DNA from: a virus
DNA: 64,000 bases
Strand: one strand, 5' to 3'
IMG/VR virus record: IMGVR_UViG_3300025117_000031
Coordinates: 89,921 to 153,920 of that record
Shown here: positions 26,087-34,334 of the stretch, one piece after another
Layout: each line of letters begins with the position of its first letter
How positions within the stretch are numbered: the stretch's first letter is position 1
Program-made: the position numbers and the translations under genes
Notes under the pieces: model-generated
The model's input: only the letters and a program-made list of their open reading frames with translations
Databases searched by the model: none
What the model was told of the DNA's origin: nothing

Positions 26087-28309
26087 ATGGATAAAAAGAA
26101 CAATCTCCAACCTGGAATTCCTTCTATCATATTAGACGAATATCGTTCTGAAGATGAACCAATTGCGTTGAACGATTCGGGGGAGCCGGTTGCTCCTTCC
26201 GGGATAGGGATTACAACAACTCCTAATATCCAAACTGTTACCATGGTAGAGCCCGGCCCGCAAACAGCTTTTGAGGTTTGTAAGTGGTATGATGTCTTAC
26301 CAAAGAGTGAATTTAGAAGTGGAGAAGACTTTTTATATGCTGATTGGGCTTCATTTTTGAATTCAATAGTTTTTAATCAAGAATACTATAATTTTGACTT
26401 TGTTTTGCCTCGACCGCAAAGGGTTACAGAGAAGGACACATCAAATGTTGTTTCTCCGTACTATTATTCTGCGAAGTCACAATATAACTTCTTTGTAGAT
26501 GGATATGAAACAGCAATAGAGTCTGTTCCGGAAAGACTGCTGCCAAATTCTTATGTGTTTGATATTCACAGCTATTCTTCCAAGGTAAATAAAAGATTTG
26601 AAGCTTTGATTACTCTTTCAAAAAATATTGAGTACAAAGTTAAGAACCCTACTGGAGAATATTTTGATTTATACAAGAAGAAGATTGCATCTTATGCTTT
26701 AACAGAAGCGGCAAACATTGTTGGCGACATGTACAAGAACACAATTTTTCCTCTTGCAGATATAGAAGGATTTATGTCTAGGGAAACAGATAAATGGTCT
26801 TTCCCTATGTTTAATTCTGTTGATTTTTCAACAGATGTGTCGACTGAAGTGGCAGAGCTATTGGCAAAAACGGGTCTTATGAACATTTTAATGTCTAATA
26901 TCTCTTCTTGTGTCGAAACTGGTAATTTTTTTACGAATCAGAGAATGAAGATTAGTGGCCAAGACGTTAATTTAAGGTCTTTTAACATAATGGTTTGGTT
27001 TGACGTTCTAAAAAGCTTATTGGATGGCGACGTGGAAGATGAGATATTTAGAACGTTTTCTGGGAAAGAAACAGACACAACGTCTTACATAAGCGAGAGA
27101 GCGTTTAGAGAGGGGATTTTTGCAGATCCTAAATATAAACTAAATTTTTCTGTGTCTTTGTTTTTGTTTGCGAAGAAAATAGAATACATTTTAAAAGACA
27201 GAGCAAGAAGCTTTTTGGACGTCTTTAATAAACAGAAAGCTCCCTCTGAGACCATCCTCTATCGTATTGAAAAAACAGATAGCGAAGGGGTAATACAGAA
27301 CTATTATTTGCCAAACAGCAACAAAATTGACATTTTAAAGTTTGTAGACACTCAAGTAAAGTATGCAAAGAGATACAAATACAAAGTATATGCTTATCAA
27401 TTCGTTTTGGGTACAAAATACAAGTTTTTTGATGCTCAAAATAACGGTACAAGTGGAAGAATTTGCGTGCAAGATGAGACTGTTGTGAGAATTTTAGAGG
27501 TTCCCTACTTTGAACAGGAACTAATGGTTTATGACGCTCCGCCCGTTTCTCCAGAGGTTGTTTTTTGGCCCTATAAGGACATAAATAACAGAGTTTCTAT
27601 TGTTATGAACGGCGGTTTGGGCACAAGAGAAGAAAAACCTGTGATTTTGGAGATTTCCGACGAAGAGCAAGAAAGAAAAATGCGAGAAGTTCAGGAAATT
27701 CCTGAGAAAGAAGAGAAAATCACGTATTCGTCGGATGATAATGTTGTGCTCTTTGACATTTATAGAATTGAAAAGCATCCAGAAAAATATGAAGACTTCA
27801 GAAACAATAGAGTTTCTAGGGTTTCTACTTCAATTTCGTCTATAACCAACGACAAAGCGACCTCTGCTACTTTCAAAGATGAAATTGAGCCAAATAAGAA
27901 ATATTATTATGTGGTTAGGACTGTGGATGTGCATAGCCATGTGTCCAATCCGAGTCCAATTTTTCAAGTTGAGATGGTAGATGATGGTGGTACTGTTTGG
28001 CTTTTAACAGAATGTGTTGAATTGAAGAAAACCGCTGAAAGACAGAAGAGTATTTCCTTCAGGAAAAAGCTTCATATGGTTCCCTCGTTGAAACAGGTGC
28101 TTGTGGATCTTGAAAAAAACGGCCTTTCTGGAGTTGAAACTGGGTTTGCAGCAAAAGATATCGTTTTGGGGGTAACAGAAGATTCTGTTTGGGGGAAAAC
28201 CTTTAAAATTCGTATTGTTAGCAAGCAATCTAATCGAAAGATAGATTTTAATGTATCTTTTGTTCCGAGATTTGATCGGAATACGACAAAAATAGAGGAG
28301 AATAAATAA
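26087..28309 (+). CDS. Tail appendage protein, 740 aa, with fibronectin type III-like domains
   Basis: Start is 2 nt after the previous stop, within GGAAATAAAAATG. Residues about 385-440 (LYRIEKTDSEG...KRYKYKVYAYQFVLG) and 545-630 (DIYRIEKHPEKYEDF...PNKKYYYVVRTVDVHSHVS) look like FN3 beta sandwiches, which phages use as spacers or glycan-contact domains in tail proteins. The N-terminal half is mostly helical and unclassified. Context is the appendage block downstream of the giant protein. Confidence 0.78.
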   Translation: MDKKNNLQPGIPSIILDEYRSEDEPIALNDSGEPVAPSGIGITTTPNIQTVTMVEPGPQTAFEVCKWYDVLPKSEFRSGEDFLYADWASFLNSIVFNQEYYNFDFVLPRPQRVTEKDTSNVVSPYYYSAKSQYNFFVDGYETAIESVPERLLPNSYVFDIHSYSSKVNKRFEALITLSKNIEYKVKNPTGEYFDLYKKKIASYALTEAANIVGDMYKNTIFPLADIEGFMSRETDKWSFPMFNSVDFSTDVSTEVAELLAKTGLMNILMSNISSCVETGNFFTNQRMKISGQDVNLRSFNIMVWFDVLKSLLDGDVEDEIFRTFSGKETDTTSYISERAFREGIFADPKYKLNFSVSLFLFAKKIEYILKDRARSFLDVFNKQKAPSETILYRIEKTDSEGVIQNYYLPNSNKIDILKFVDTQVKYAKRYKYKVYAYQFVLGTKYKFFDAQNNGTSGRICVQDETVVRILEVPYFEQELMVYDAPPVSPEVVFWPYKDINNRVSIVMNGGLGTREEKPVILEISDEEQERKMREVQEIPEKEEKITYSSDDNVVLFDIYRIEKHPEKYEDFRNNRVSRVSTSISSITNDKATSATFKDEIEPNKKYYYVVRTVDVHSHVSNPSPIFQVEMVDDGGTVWLLTECVELKKTAERQKSISFRKKLHMVPSLKQVLVDLEKNGLSGVETGFAAKDIVLGVTEDSVWGKTFKIRIVSKQSNRKIDFNVSFVPRFDRNTTKIEENK

Positions 28310-28380
28310 AATTCTTTGATTTCTTCACTATTTAGAGGGAGTGAGACCCTTTTTAAGAAAATCTCAAGAGGAGAGAATTA

Positions 28381-29271
28381 ATGGCGTTTTTATCTAGCAC
28401 TGGTAACATTATTCTTGACGCTGTTTTGACCGATGCTGGCCGTAAGAGGCTTGCTAGAGCGGACGGAACCTTCAAGATTGCAAAGTTTGCTGTTTTTGAT
28501 GATGAAATAGATTACAACGATTATGATAAATCGCATGCGTCTGGTTCATCTTATGTTGATGTAGAGCTTTTGACTACTCCGGTATTTGAAGCCTTTACAA
28601 ACAATACGTCGGTAGCAAAGTCTTTCTTGGTTAGCTACAACAGAACAAATCTTTTGTATCTCCCTATAGTTAAACAGAACGATCAAGATGCGGCTTCTAA
28701 AAAACACGCTTCTGGTAGTTATGTGGTCGCTGTGGACGAAGATACAGAGACGGATTTTGCTGGTGTGCAAGGATTTTTGTATGGTTATACACCGGGTTCT
28801 GGTGGTGGCATCGTAAGAGTAGATCAGGGTCTAGATACTACCGAGATACCTCCTACTTTTAGTCTTGAACCGTCTTTAGTTGAGACTCAATATATTATTG
28901 AAATAGACAATCGTCTAGGATATGTTGTAGATAAGAACGATGCTAAGCAGGCTGCTGTTTCTTATATCGACGACGACAACATCGCTTCATATCTTTTGAC
29001 TCTTGGCAACGATGTTAAGTTTGTAAGAAAGAACGAAACGACTGATAGCAAAGACTCACAAGTTATTTCAGGTCCAAGAGGAACAATTTTAGAGTTCAAG
29101 CTTCAGGCGTCAATCGAATTGAACTCCAGCACTTATCTTTTTACTACAATAGGTACAACTGGTACTGGTAGCTGGGCAGGTTATTATTACATTGACGCAA
29201 ACGTTAGAATTACTGGTGCGACCACCGGCTATAGTGTAGATATTCCAGTACGGTTTTTGAAGAAAGTATAA
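28381..29271 (+). CDS. Virion structural protein, 296 aa, LTDAGRKRLARADG module
   Basis: Preceded by a clean AGGAGAGAATTA leader. The N-terminal LDAVLTDAGRKRLARADGTF followed by FAVFDDEIDY is a module shared in outline with the 21570 protein. The rest is beta-rich and ends with YYIDANVRITGATTGYSVDI, suited to a trimeric or hexameric fibre base. Codons are less AGA-biased than in neighbours (CGT and GGT are common), which suggests higher expression. Probably an abundant tail or baseplate component; specific role unknown. Confidence 0.78.
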   Translation: MAFLSSTGNIILDAVLTDAGRKRLARADGTFKIAKFAVFDDEIDYNDYDKSHASGSSYVDVELLTTPVFEAFTNNTSVAKSFLVSYNRTNLLYLPIVKQNDQDAASKKHASGSYVVAVDEDTETDFAGVQGFLYGYTPGSGGGIVRVDQGLDTTEIPPTFSLEPSLVETQYIIEIDNRLGYVVDKNDAKQAAVSYIDDDNIASYLLTLGNDVKFVRKNETTDSKDSQVISGPRGTILEFKLQASIELNSSTYLFTTIGTTGTGSWAGYYYIDANVRITGATTGYSVDIPVRFLKKV

Positions 29272-29294
29272 GCTCTTAATACGGAGAAGAATAA

Positions 29295-30341
29295 ATGGCA
29301 CAAATTTATAAACAGCTTACAAGTAATGACATTGTGACGACACATACATTACTTCACGAATCTGTACCTATCACTGGTACGCTTGTTAGCGGCAGTTATA
29401 GCGGTACAAACATCGAAAGTCCTTCGCATGGAAGATATCAAAGAGTATGGGATTATAACTATGCTTCGGCTTCTGCTAATCATCTTTTTGATATTACTTT
29501 GTGTCTTTCTTCTGGTTCCACGTACCACAACTTAATTGGTACGGATTCTTTGGCAACAGCAAAGATGAATATGTATGATACTCTTGCTCAGGTTTTGATG
29601 GGACACGATGCAACTGGAAGTATTTTAGATTTTGATGAAGACGGAAATCTTCTGGCGGGCGGAACAAAGATTACTGGTTCTTATGCTCTTTGTTTCTCAA
29701 GACTTTTGGTCAAAGACGAAATTAAAAAAGGTTCCTTTAACATGTACCTCGCTTTGAGCGGTACATATGCAACACCGAGAGGTGGTGATTATGGAAACGT
29801 TTTGATTACAGACTCTGGCGCCGAAACAAGTTATTTCGTTAATTCTCCTGCTGGAGAATATGGTGTTCTAAACAGTGGTTCTACTGCGGTTGGTCTTTTA
29901 TTTTACCAGGCTGGTGTTGCGGTGCTTAATGCTGAAAAGATTTTTATGACTTCTTCTGTGAACGGCAGTGTTGGTGTTCAAATGGATTCTTCAACGAGAG
30001 GAGTAAATTATTATCTTTCTACAGGCACCATAGACGCTGCTGCTTCTGCGCTAAGATATAGAATTAACAACATTACTTTCAACAACACTACAGACTTAAA
30101 TTCTACTGTTGTGTTTTGTAGAATGGATCATGGTTCATTTAACTATTCTTCAAACCCAACATATCTTTCCGGGTCAAAGATTCGCACAAAGAATGTTGCG
30201 GCAGATGCTCCGGTAGCATATTACACAGGCATTGGTCTTTATTCGCCGGATAACGAACTTCTGGCTGTGAGCAAGATTTCTACGCCTTTAAAGAAAACTT
30301 CTGACACAGAACAAATAATTCGACTCCGGATCGATTTTTAA
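29295..30341 (+). CDS. Tail protein, 348 aa, paralogue of the 31779 protein
   Basis: Beta-rich protein with an N-terminal MAQIYKQLTSNDIVTT. The middle IKKGSFNMYLALSG...AVGLLFYQAGVAVLN and the C-terminal YTGIGLYSPDNELLAVSKIS..PLKK align with the protein at 31779 (IKKGTVALKFYTSG...AGVILYTEGIMLLTG; ISKIAVLDQYGEILGIAKLATPIKK). The pair is therefore an ancient duplication. The C-terminal motif is common in structural proteins of environmental T4-like phages, as I recall. Probably a baseplate or fibre component. Leader GGAGAAGAATAA precedes the ATG. Confidence 0.82.
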   Translation: MAQIYKQLTSNDIVTTHTLLHESVPITGTLVSGSYSGTNIESPSHGRYQRVWDYNYASASANHLFDITLCLSSGSTYHNLIGTDSLATAKMNMYDTLAQVLMGHDATGSILDFDEDGNLLAGGTKITGSYALCFSRLLVKDEIKKGSFNMYLALSGTYATPRGGDYGNVLITDSGAETSYFVNSPAGEYGVLNSGSTAVGLLFYQAGVAVLNAEKIFMTSSVNGSVGVQMDSSTRGVNYYLSTGTIDAAASALRYRINNITFNNTTDLNSTVVFCRMDHGSFNYSSNPTYLSGSKIRTKNVAADAPVAYYTGIGLYSPDNELLAVSKISTPLKKTSDTEQIIRLRIDF

Positions 30342-30373
30342 GTTTTTCTTAATGTTTTCAAGCACTTACGAAA

Positions 30374-30763
30374 GTGAAATCTCCCAAAATCCCCAAATTT
30401 AACGTTGCTCTCTTTTTTGCGGAAGGGGATAAAACCGCGACAGAAATAAACTTTAATTATCAACTTATTTTCAAGATAACGGACTATTATTGCGAAGAAG
30501 AGGAAAGAAAAAAGATCGTTCAAGTTGTCAGGATACTCTCCGCTCCCGATTACCAGAATCTTCAAGCTCTAATAACAGAGAAATCTCAAGGTCTTTACCC
30601 TTTTGTTTCCTTTGAGCTTTTGCAAGAGCTTTACAGCTTTTATAAAAAATGTCTCACAGAGTTAGTAAAAAATGATATAATAGTTTTTCACAAGAGTAAG
30701 TGGATTTTAAAAGAAAGTAATTTGTTGTCCTCTTTTCCTATCGGAAATAAAGAAATCTCATAG
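30374..30763 (+). CDS. Hypothetical protein, 129 aa
   Basis: GTG start with only a weak upstream purine run (GAAAG), so the start is uncertain. The protein is helical with alternating basic and acidic residues (LIFKITDYYCEEEERKKIVQ) and may be a small winged-helix or regulator-like fold, but no motif is diagnostic. It fills the gap between two structural genes on the coding strand, and its codon use matches the phage, which supports it being real. Confidence 0.55.
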   Translation: MKSPKIPKFNVALFFAEGDKTATEINFNYQLIFKITDYYCEEEERKKIVQVVRILSAPDYQNLQALITEKSQGLYPFVSFELLQELYSFYKKCLTELVKNDIIVFHKSKWILKESNLLSSFPIGNKEIS

Positions 30764-30781
30764 CCAAAATCACTTAATTCA

Positions 30782-30795
30782 GCCTAATTATTGAG
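30782..30795 (+). promoter_or_regulatory. Candidate phage promoter element GCCTAATTATTGAG
   Basis: The same string, apart from one extra T, occurs at 58420 (GCCTAATTATGAG), and a close relative at 45299. All lie in intergenic gaps upstream of a gene start, as expected for a phage late-promoter core of the TATAAATA kind. A TTGACT hexamer lies 12 bp further downstream at 30807. Confidence 0.4.
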
Positions 30796-30833
30796 AAAAG
30801 TTTTTCTTGACTTCTCCGGGAGAACAGGATAGG

Positions 30834-31010
30834 ATGTCTTTAATAAGAGAGATAGTAAAACAAGAAGTTATTAACCTTTGGAAGGGTCGTTCAAAGAAGA
30901 AAAAGGGTAATCCTTTCGGGGGTATGACAAATCCTCTTGAAAAGGGTCCTTCGCTTGAAGGCGATGTTTTATCGGAAGAAGACAAAAAGAAAGAAGGCAA
31001 AGATGTCTAG
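30834..31010 (+). CDS. Small protein, 58 aa, with candidate capsid-targeting N-terminus
   Basis: Starts MSLIREIVKQEV, one of several N-termini in this region that share an I-R-E-x-V-K-E-type amphipathic helix. The rest is short, very basic in the middle (GRSKKKKG) and disordered. An in-frame TTG at 30807 could extend it, but that codon lies in a possible -35 element. It overlaps the next start by 8 nt. Best guess is a small internal head protein with a DNA-contacting basic patch; function is unproven. Confidence 0.55.
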   Translation: MSLIREIVKQEVINLWKGRSKKKKGNPFGGMTNPLEKGPSLEGDVLSEEDKKKEGKDV

Positions 31011-31449
31011 GAAGATGTACGTTCTGCGTGGCGTTTCTGGTTCTGGAAAGTCCACAAAGGCTTTGGAGTTGGCTCCGAAGGAGAATATCTTTTCGACCGA
31101 TGAGTATTTCATGGTCGGAGGTAAGTATTTTTTTGACTCTGGCAAGCTTTCCAAGGCTCATGCTTGGAATCGTGAGAGAGTGTACGGTGCCCTGAAGAGC
31201 GGGGTTTCTCCTGTGGTTGTTGATAACACCAACACGCAGTCTTGGGAGGCCGAGCCTTATGTGAAGATGGCTCTTGCTCATGGCTATAAGATTGAGTTTG
31301 TTGAGCCCGATACTTCGTGGGCCAAGAATGCGGACGAGCTTGCTAAGCGCAACAAGCACGGTGTTCCAAAGGCGGCGATTGTTCGAATGTTGCAACGTTA
31401 TCAGCCGATGGATAAATTTAAGGCCGATTTGATCGGCAAGGGAGAGTAA
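31003..31449 (+). CDS. P-loop kinase, polynucleotide-kinase-like
   Basis: About 148 residues from the ATG at 31003, which has an AAGAAGG site 7 nt upstream; a longer in-frame extension to 30937 lies inside the previous gene and is less likely. Walker A is GVSGSGKST at residues 10-18, after MSRKMYVLR. FSTDEYF and VVVDNTNTQSWEAEPYV are typical of the AAA_33/NEDD4BP2-like P-loop kinases, which phosphorylate nucleic-acid 5' ends or related substrates. A lid Arg/Lys region follows (AKRNKHGVPKAAIVRML). Composition is more GC-rich than its neighbours, suggesting acquisition. It lies 3 kb upstream of a CCA-adding enzyme, so an RNA-end repair role is possible. Confidence 0.85.
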   Translation: MSRKMYVLRGVSGSGKSTKALELAPKENIFSTDEYFMVGGKYFFDSGKLSKAHAWNRERVYGALKSGVSPVVVDNTNTQSWEAEPYVKMALAHGYKIEFVEPDTSWAKNADELAKRNKHGVPKAAIVRMLQRYQPMDKFKADLIGKGE

Positions 31450-31454
31450 TAAAA

Positions 31455-31751
31455 ATGGCAAAGTTTTCTCCTCAAGAGATTCGAGAGGTGGTAAAAGAAG
31501 TTCTGTTAGAAAATCTGCAACAAGATCCTCAAACAGAAAAAAACATTGAGAATGCGTATAATTCCGTTCTTGCTGCAAGACGACACTTAAAGACTCTTTT
31601 GAAGTACGGCGGTCTTGAGGCAAGAGATGAAATTTCTTCTTGGGTTCAACAGATTGAACAAATTGTTAAGAATATTGAGCAAAAAGCCAAGATTGCAGAA
31701 AGCACACAGAAAAATCCTTGGTCTGTTTGCAATACGATAAAGGAAAAGTAG
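31455..31751 (+). CDS. Small helical protein, 98 aa, candidate internal head protein
   Basis: N-terminus MAKFSPQEIREVVKEVLLEN carries the motif shared by several genes in this region, followed directly by L-L-E, a T4 gp21-type cleavage context. The remainder is a long helical region with IVKNIEQKAKIAES and could form a coiled coil. Leader is GGGAGAGTAATAAAAATG. Function is unknown. Confidence 0.65.
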   Translation: MAKFSPQEIREVVKEVLLENLQQDPQTEKNIENAYNSVLAARRHLKTLLKYGGLEARDEISSWVQQIEQIVKNIEQKAKIAESTQKNPWSVCNTIKEK

Positions 31752-31778
31752 GTCTTGATAAGGGTTTTCATGAAATAA

Positions 31779-32867
31779 ATGAGAAAATTTAAAGAGAATG
31801 ACATTTTCAGAAATAGAATAAAGACTCATCCGAAATATGAATTTTTTGTTCATTCTGGAACAACGTATTTAAACAACTATCTTGCGCAAGGTTCAAATAT
31901 ACCTCAAGGCTCTATCTCTCTTTACGAAGAAAACATAGATAGAACGGCTGCGCAGAAAATATATCCATTTATCATAAAGACCGGCAATCTTACTTCTTTT
32001 TCTACAGTATCTACTTCAAAATATAATGAGTATGCTTATGGGACAACGATAACTGGGTCGTATCCTTTGACATCTTCCATAAAGATTACCAATCATGCTC
32101 CAAACAGTTCACGTCCTTATATTAATGCTCTCAAGAATACAATAAATTATTATGGCTATCTTAGTCCTCATTGTTCCTATTCTTCTACTCTTGGGGATTA
32201 TTCTACAGTACAAGTATCTGAGATCCAGCTTTCCTCTATTTTTTATGGTAGTTCCATTAAGAAAGGTACAGTTGCTTTAAAGTTTTATACTTCTGGCGCT
32301 GTTCTTAATGAGCTGTATGATAACGAAAGAGGAGAATTAGTTCAGGCGTCAGGTTCTCAATCTGGTTCTGTTGCTGGAGTAATTTTATATACGGAAGGGA
32401 TTATGTTGCTGACTGGTTCTTGGGCTTTGGCAACAAATCACAGTGAACCATATTACAATTCAACAAATTATAATCCGTCTTGGAAGTATTTTGGAGCATC
32501 TGTTCCATCTTCAAGCTATGGAGTTGAGTTTGAAGGAATTAATTACGTCGATGTGATTACGATGTATTGTCATGCTCCTCCTGGAGAATTAAATCACTCT
32601 AACAACGCTACATATATTGAGCATGGGCAAACGGAATTTTATACTTCTGGCAGTAAGACTTTTTCCGAAAACCAGAAGCTATCTATTAAGAATATTGTAA
32701 AGAGTCCTTTTGACGGAGCGGAAGCGGATTTTGAAAAGACAGTATATATTTCTAAGATTGCGGTTTTAGATCAATATGGGGAAATACTTGGTATCGCCAA
32801 GTTGGCTACTCCAATTAAGAAAGAAGAAAGTAGAGGTCTTTCTTTTAAGTTGAAGTTGGATATATAG
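31779..32867 (+). CDS. Tail protein, 362 aa, paralogue of the 29295 protein
   Basis: Shares a mid-protein block (IKKGTVALKFYTSG, GVILYTEGIMLLTG) and the C-terminal block (HSNNATYIEHG, YISKIAVLDQYGEILGIAKL, TPIKKEE) with the 29295 protein. N-terminal MRKFKENDIFRNRIKTHPKYEF is specific to this copy. Probably a structural component of the baseplate or fibre. It is separated from its paralogue by four small genes including the kinase, so those may have been inserted between duplicated structural genes. Confidence 0.82.
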   Translation: MRKFKENDIFRNRIKTHPKYEFFVHSGTTYLNNYLAQGSNIPQGSISLYEENIDRTAAQKIYPFIIKTGNLTSFSTVSTSKYNEYAYGTTITGSYPLTSSIKITNHAPNSSRPYINALKNTINYYGYLSPHCSYSSTLGDYSTVQVSEIQLSSIFYGSSIKKGTVALKFYTSGAVLNELYDNERGELVQASGSQSGSVAGVILYTEGIMLLTGSWALATNHSEPYYNSTNYNPSWKYFGASVPSSSYGVEFEGINYVDVITMYCHAPPGELNHSNNATYIEHGQTEFYTSGSKTFSENQKLSIKNIVKSPFDGAEADFEKTVYISKIAVLDQYGEILGIAKLATPIKKEESRGLSFKLKLDI

Positions 32868-32878
32868 AGGAAAATTCA

Positions 32879-34330
32879 ATGAAGATAAGAGAAATAGTTA
32901 AAGAAATATTGAACGAAATGAAAGAAAAACGTCCGGAATTAAAAAGACTTGGACAAGAGCCGATAATAACAGCTTCTCCAAAATCTTCTGTTCCTTCGAG
33001 AAAAGACAAACTTGATAGAATGAAAAACCCTTCTTTTGCAGACAAGATTAAAAAGGTTGTTGGTCTTGTGGAAGAGGAGAATATAGAAGAAGAACAACAG
33101 ATTGATGAGGGGTTTTGGGATAGTCTTGAAAACAAAGTAACTAAAGCTTTTTACGGTGATGAGTCCGTTAGGCCCAAGAAAACAAAGAAGAAAAGCTCTC
33201 CCAAACCCAAGAAACCAAAAGAAGAAAAGCCAGAGGAGCCTGTTGCGGCTGCTGCACCCGAGCCTGTCAAAGCTCCAGAAGCCCCAGAACCTGCCAAGAC
33301 AAAGAAAGAAAAAAGTCCTCCTGTTTCTGCTGCAGAATTAGAGCCCGAGAAACCGGGAGTTTTTTCTAGAGCGGTAGGTGGGATAACAAGCTTCTTTAGA
33401 GATCGACAGAAGAAATTCGAAGATGTAGAAAGAACGAAAGACAGCATTGCACGCAGGATAGAACCCAGTCGTCCGGGGTACAACGAAGAACGAGAAATGA
33501 TTTTGGAGTTTGTAAAGATACAAAAGAAATTAAACGAACTTAAGCTGCTGAGAGGGATTAAAGAAAAAGATCTTATAGACGTATTCGAGAAATACTTTAC
33601 AGCAGAAGATGCTTTATTGATAAGGGTTTTGAATTATGGAGACGTTATTTTAGAAAGAACCAGAGACCACGACTATAAATCTTTAGACCAAGAAGAGTTT
33701 TTGAGGGCAGCAAGAGAACAATTAACCCCAGAGATATTTAGGACGGTTGAGGACTTATTGGAGGCTTCAAAGAAAATAAGCAGACGAAAAGGTCAATTTA
33801 GAGGTGAGACGAATCTTACCGAAGAAGCAGAGCAATCCCCAGACCAACTTTTAAATAACGTCTTGACAAGAATGGAAAATTTTGATAAGATGTTGGCTCC
33901 TTATAAAAATAATGTTGAGGAAGCCATGAAAAATATCACCAAAGGTCCGGGAGATATTGGGATTGATAGATATGAGCAGGAACAAAATAAATATCAAAAA
34001 GAAGAGGAATACCTTGAGCGTCTGAAGAGTGATGCCTTGTTGCACGGACAGCTTTTGATGGATAATTTTTCGGACTTTCAAAAGTTTATGGACTTTGTTT
34101 GGTGGAACGACAACGTGAGCGAAAAGCTTCGTAGAATGGTCGAAATTAACTTTGACCCCGAGAATTACGACAGCAGCAAAGAACAAGAACTATATAAAGA
34201 GTTTCAAGCAAAGTTCCAAGACAAAAACTTTAAAATGTCTTCTTTGGGAGAAGTTTTGTATAAAATCTATGAGACATATGTTGAAACATATGATTGGAAC
34301 AAGCTTATTTCTTATTTAAACGATTATTGA
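32879..34330 (+). CDS. Charged helical protein, 483 aa, candidate internal head protein
   Basis: Begins MKIREIVKEILNEMKEKRPE: the shared N-terminal helix followed by L-N-E. Residues about 100-160 are a Lys/Pro/Ala-rich linker (KKSSPKPKKPKEEKP) resembling histone H1-like or TonB-like spacers. The C-terminal 300 residues are helical and acidic/basic alternating, with no catalytic motif seen. The basic linker and N-terminal motif suit a protein packaged in the head alongside DNA. It lies 4 nt upstream of the CCA-adding enzyme gene. Confidence 0.7.
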   Translation: MKIREIVKEILNEMKEKRPELKRLGQEPIITASPKSSVPSRKDKLDRMKNPSFADKIKKVVGLVEEENIEEEQQIDEGFWDSLENKVTKAFYGDESVRPKKTKKKSSPKPKKPKEEKPEEPVAAAAPEPVKAPEAPEPAKTKKEKSPPVSAAELEPEKPGVFSRAVGGITSFFRDRQKKFEDVERTKDSIARRIEPSRPGYNEEREMILEFVKIQKKLNELKLLRGIKEKDLIDVFEKYFTAEDALLIRVLNYGDVILERTRDHDYKSLDQEEFLRAAREQLTPEIFRTVEDLLEASKKISRRKGQFRGETNLTEEAEQSPDQLLNNVLTRMENFDKMLAPYKNNVEEAMKNITKGPGDIGIDRYEQEQNKYQKEEEYLERLKSDALLHGQLLMDNFSDFQKFMDFVWWNDNVSEKLRRMVEINFDPENYDSSKEQELYKEFQAKFQDKNFKMSSLGEVLYKIYETYVETYDWNKLISYLNDY

Positions 34331-34334
34331 AATA

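Noticed and set aside
28320-28355. Weak hairpin AGGG-AGTGAGA-CCCT followed by TTTTT as a terminator
   Set aside because: The stem is only 4 bp and the U-run is followed by AAGAAAA; not enough to call termination, although it lies in a real gap.
30871-31623. A 250-residue minus-strand frame across the kinase gene
   Set aside because: It overlaps three coding genes with good starts and has no domain or ribosome-binding site; it is an antisense shadow.
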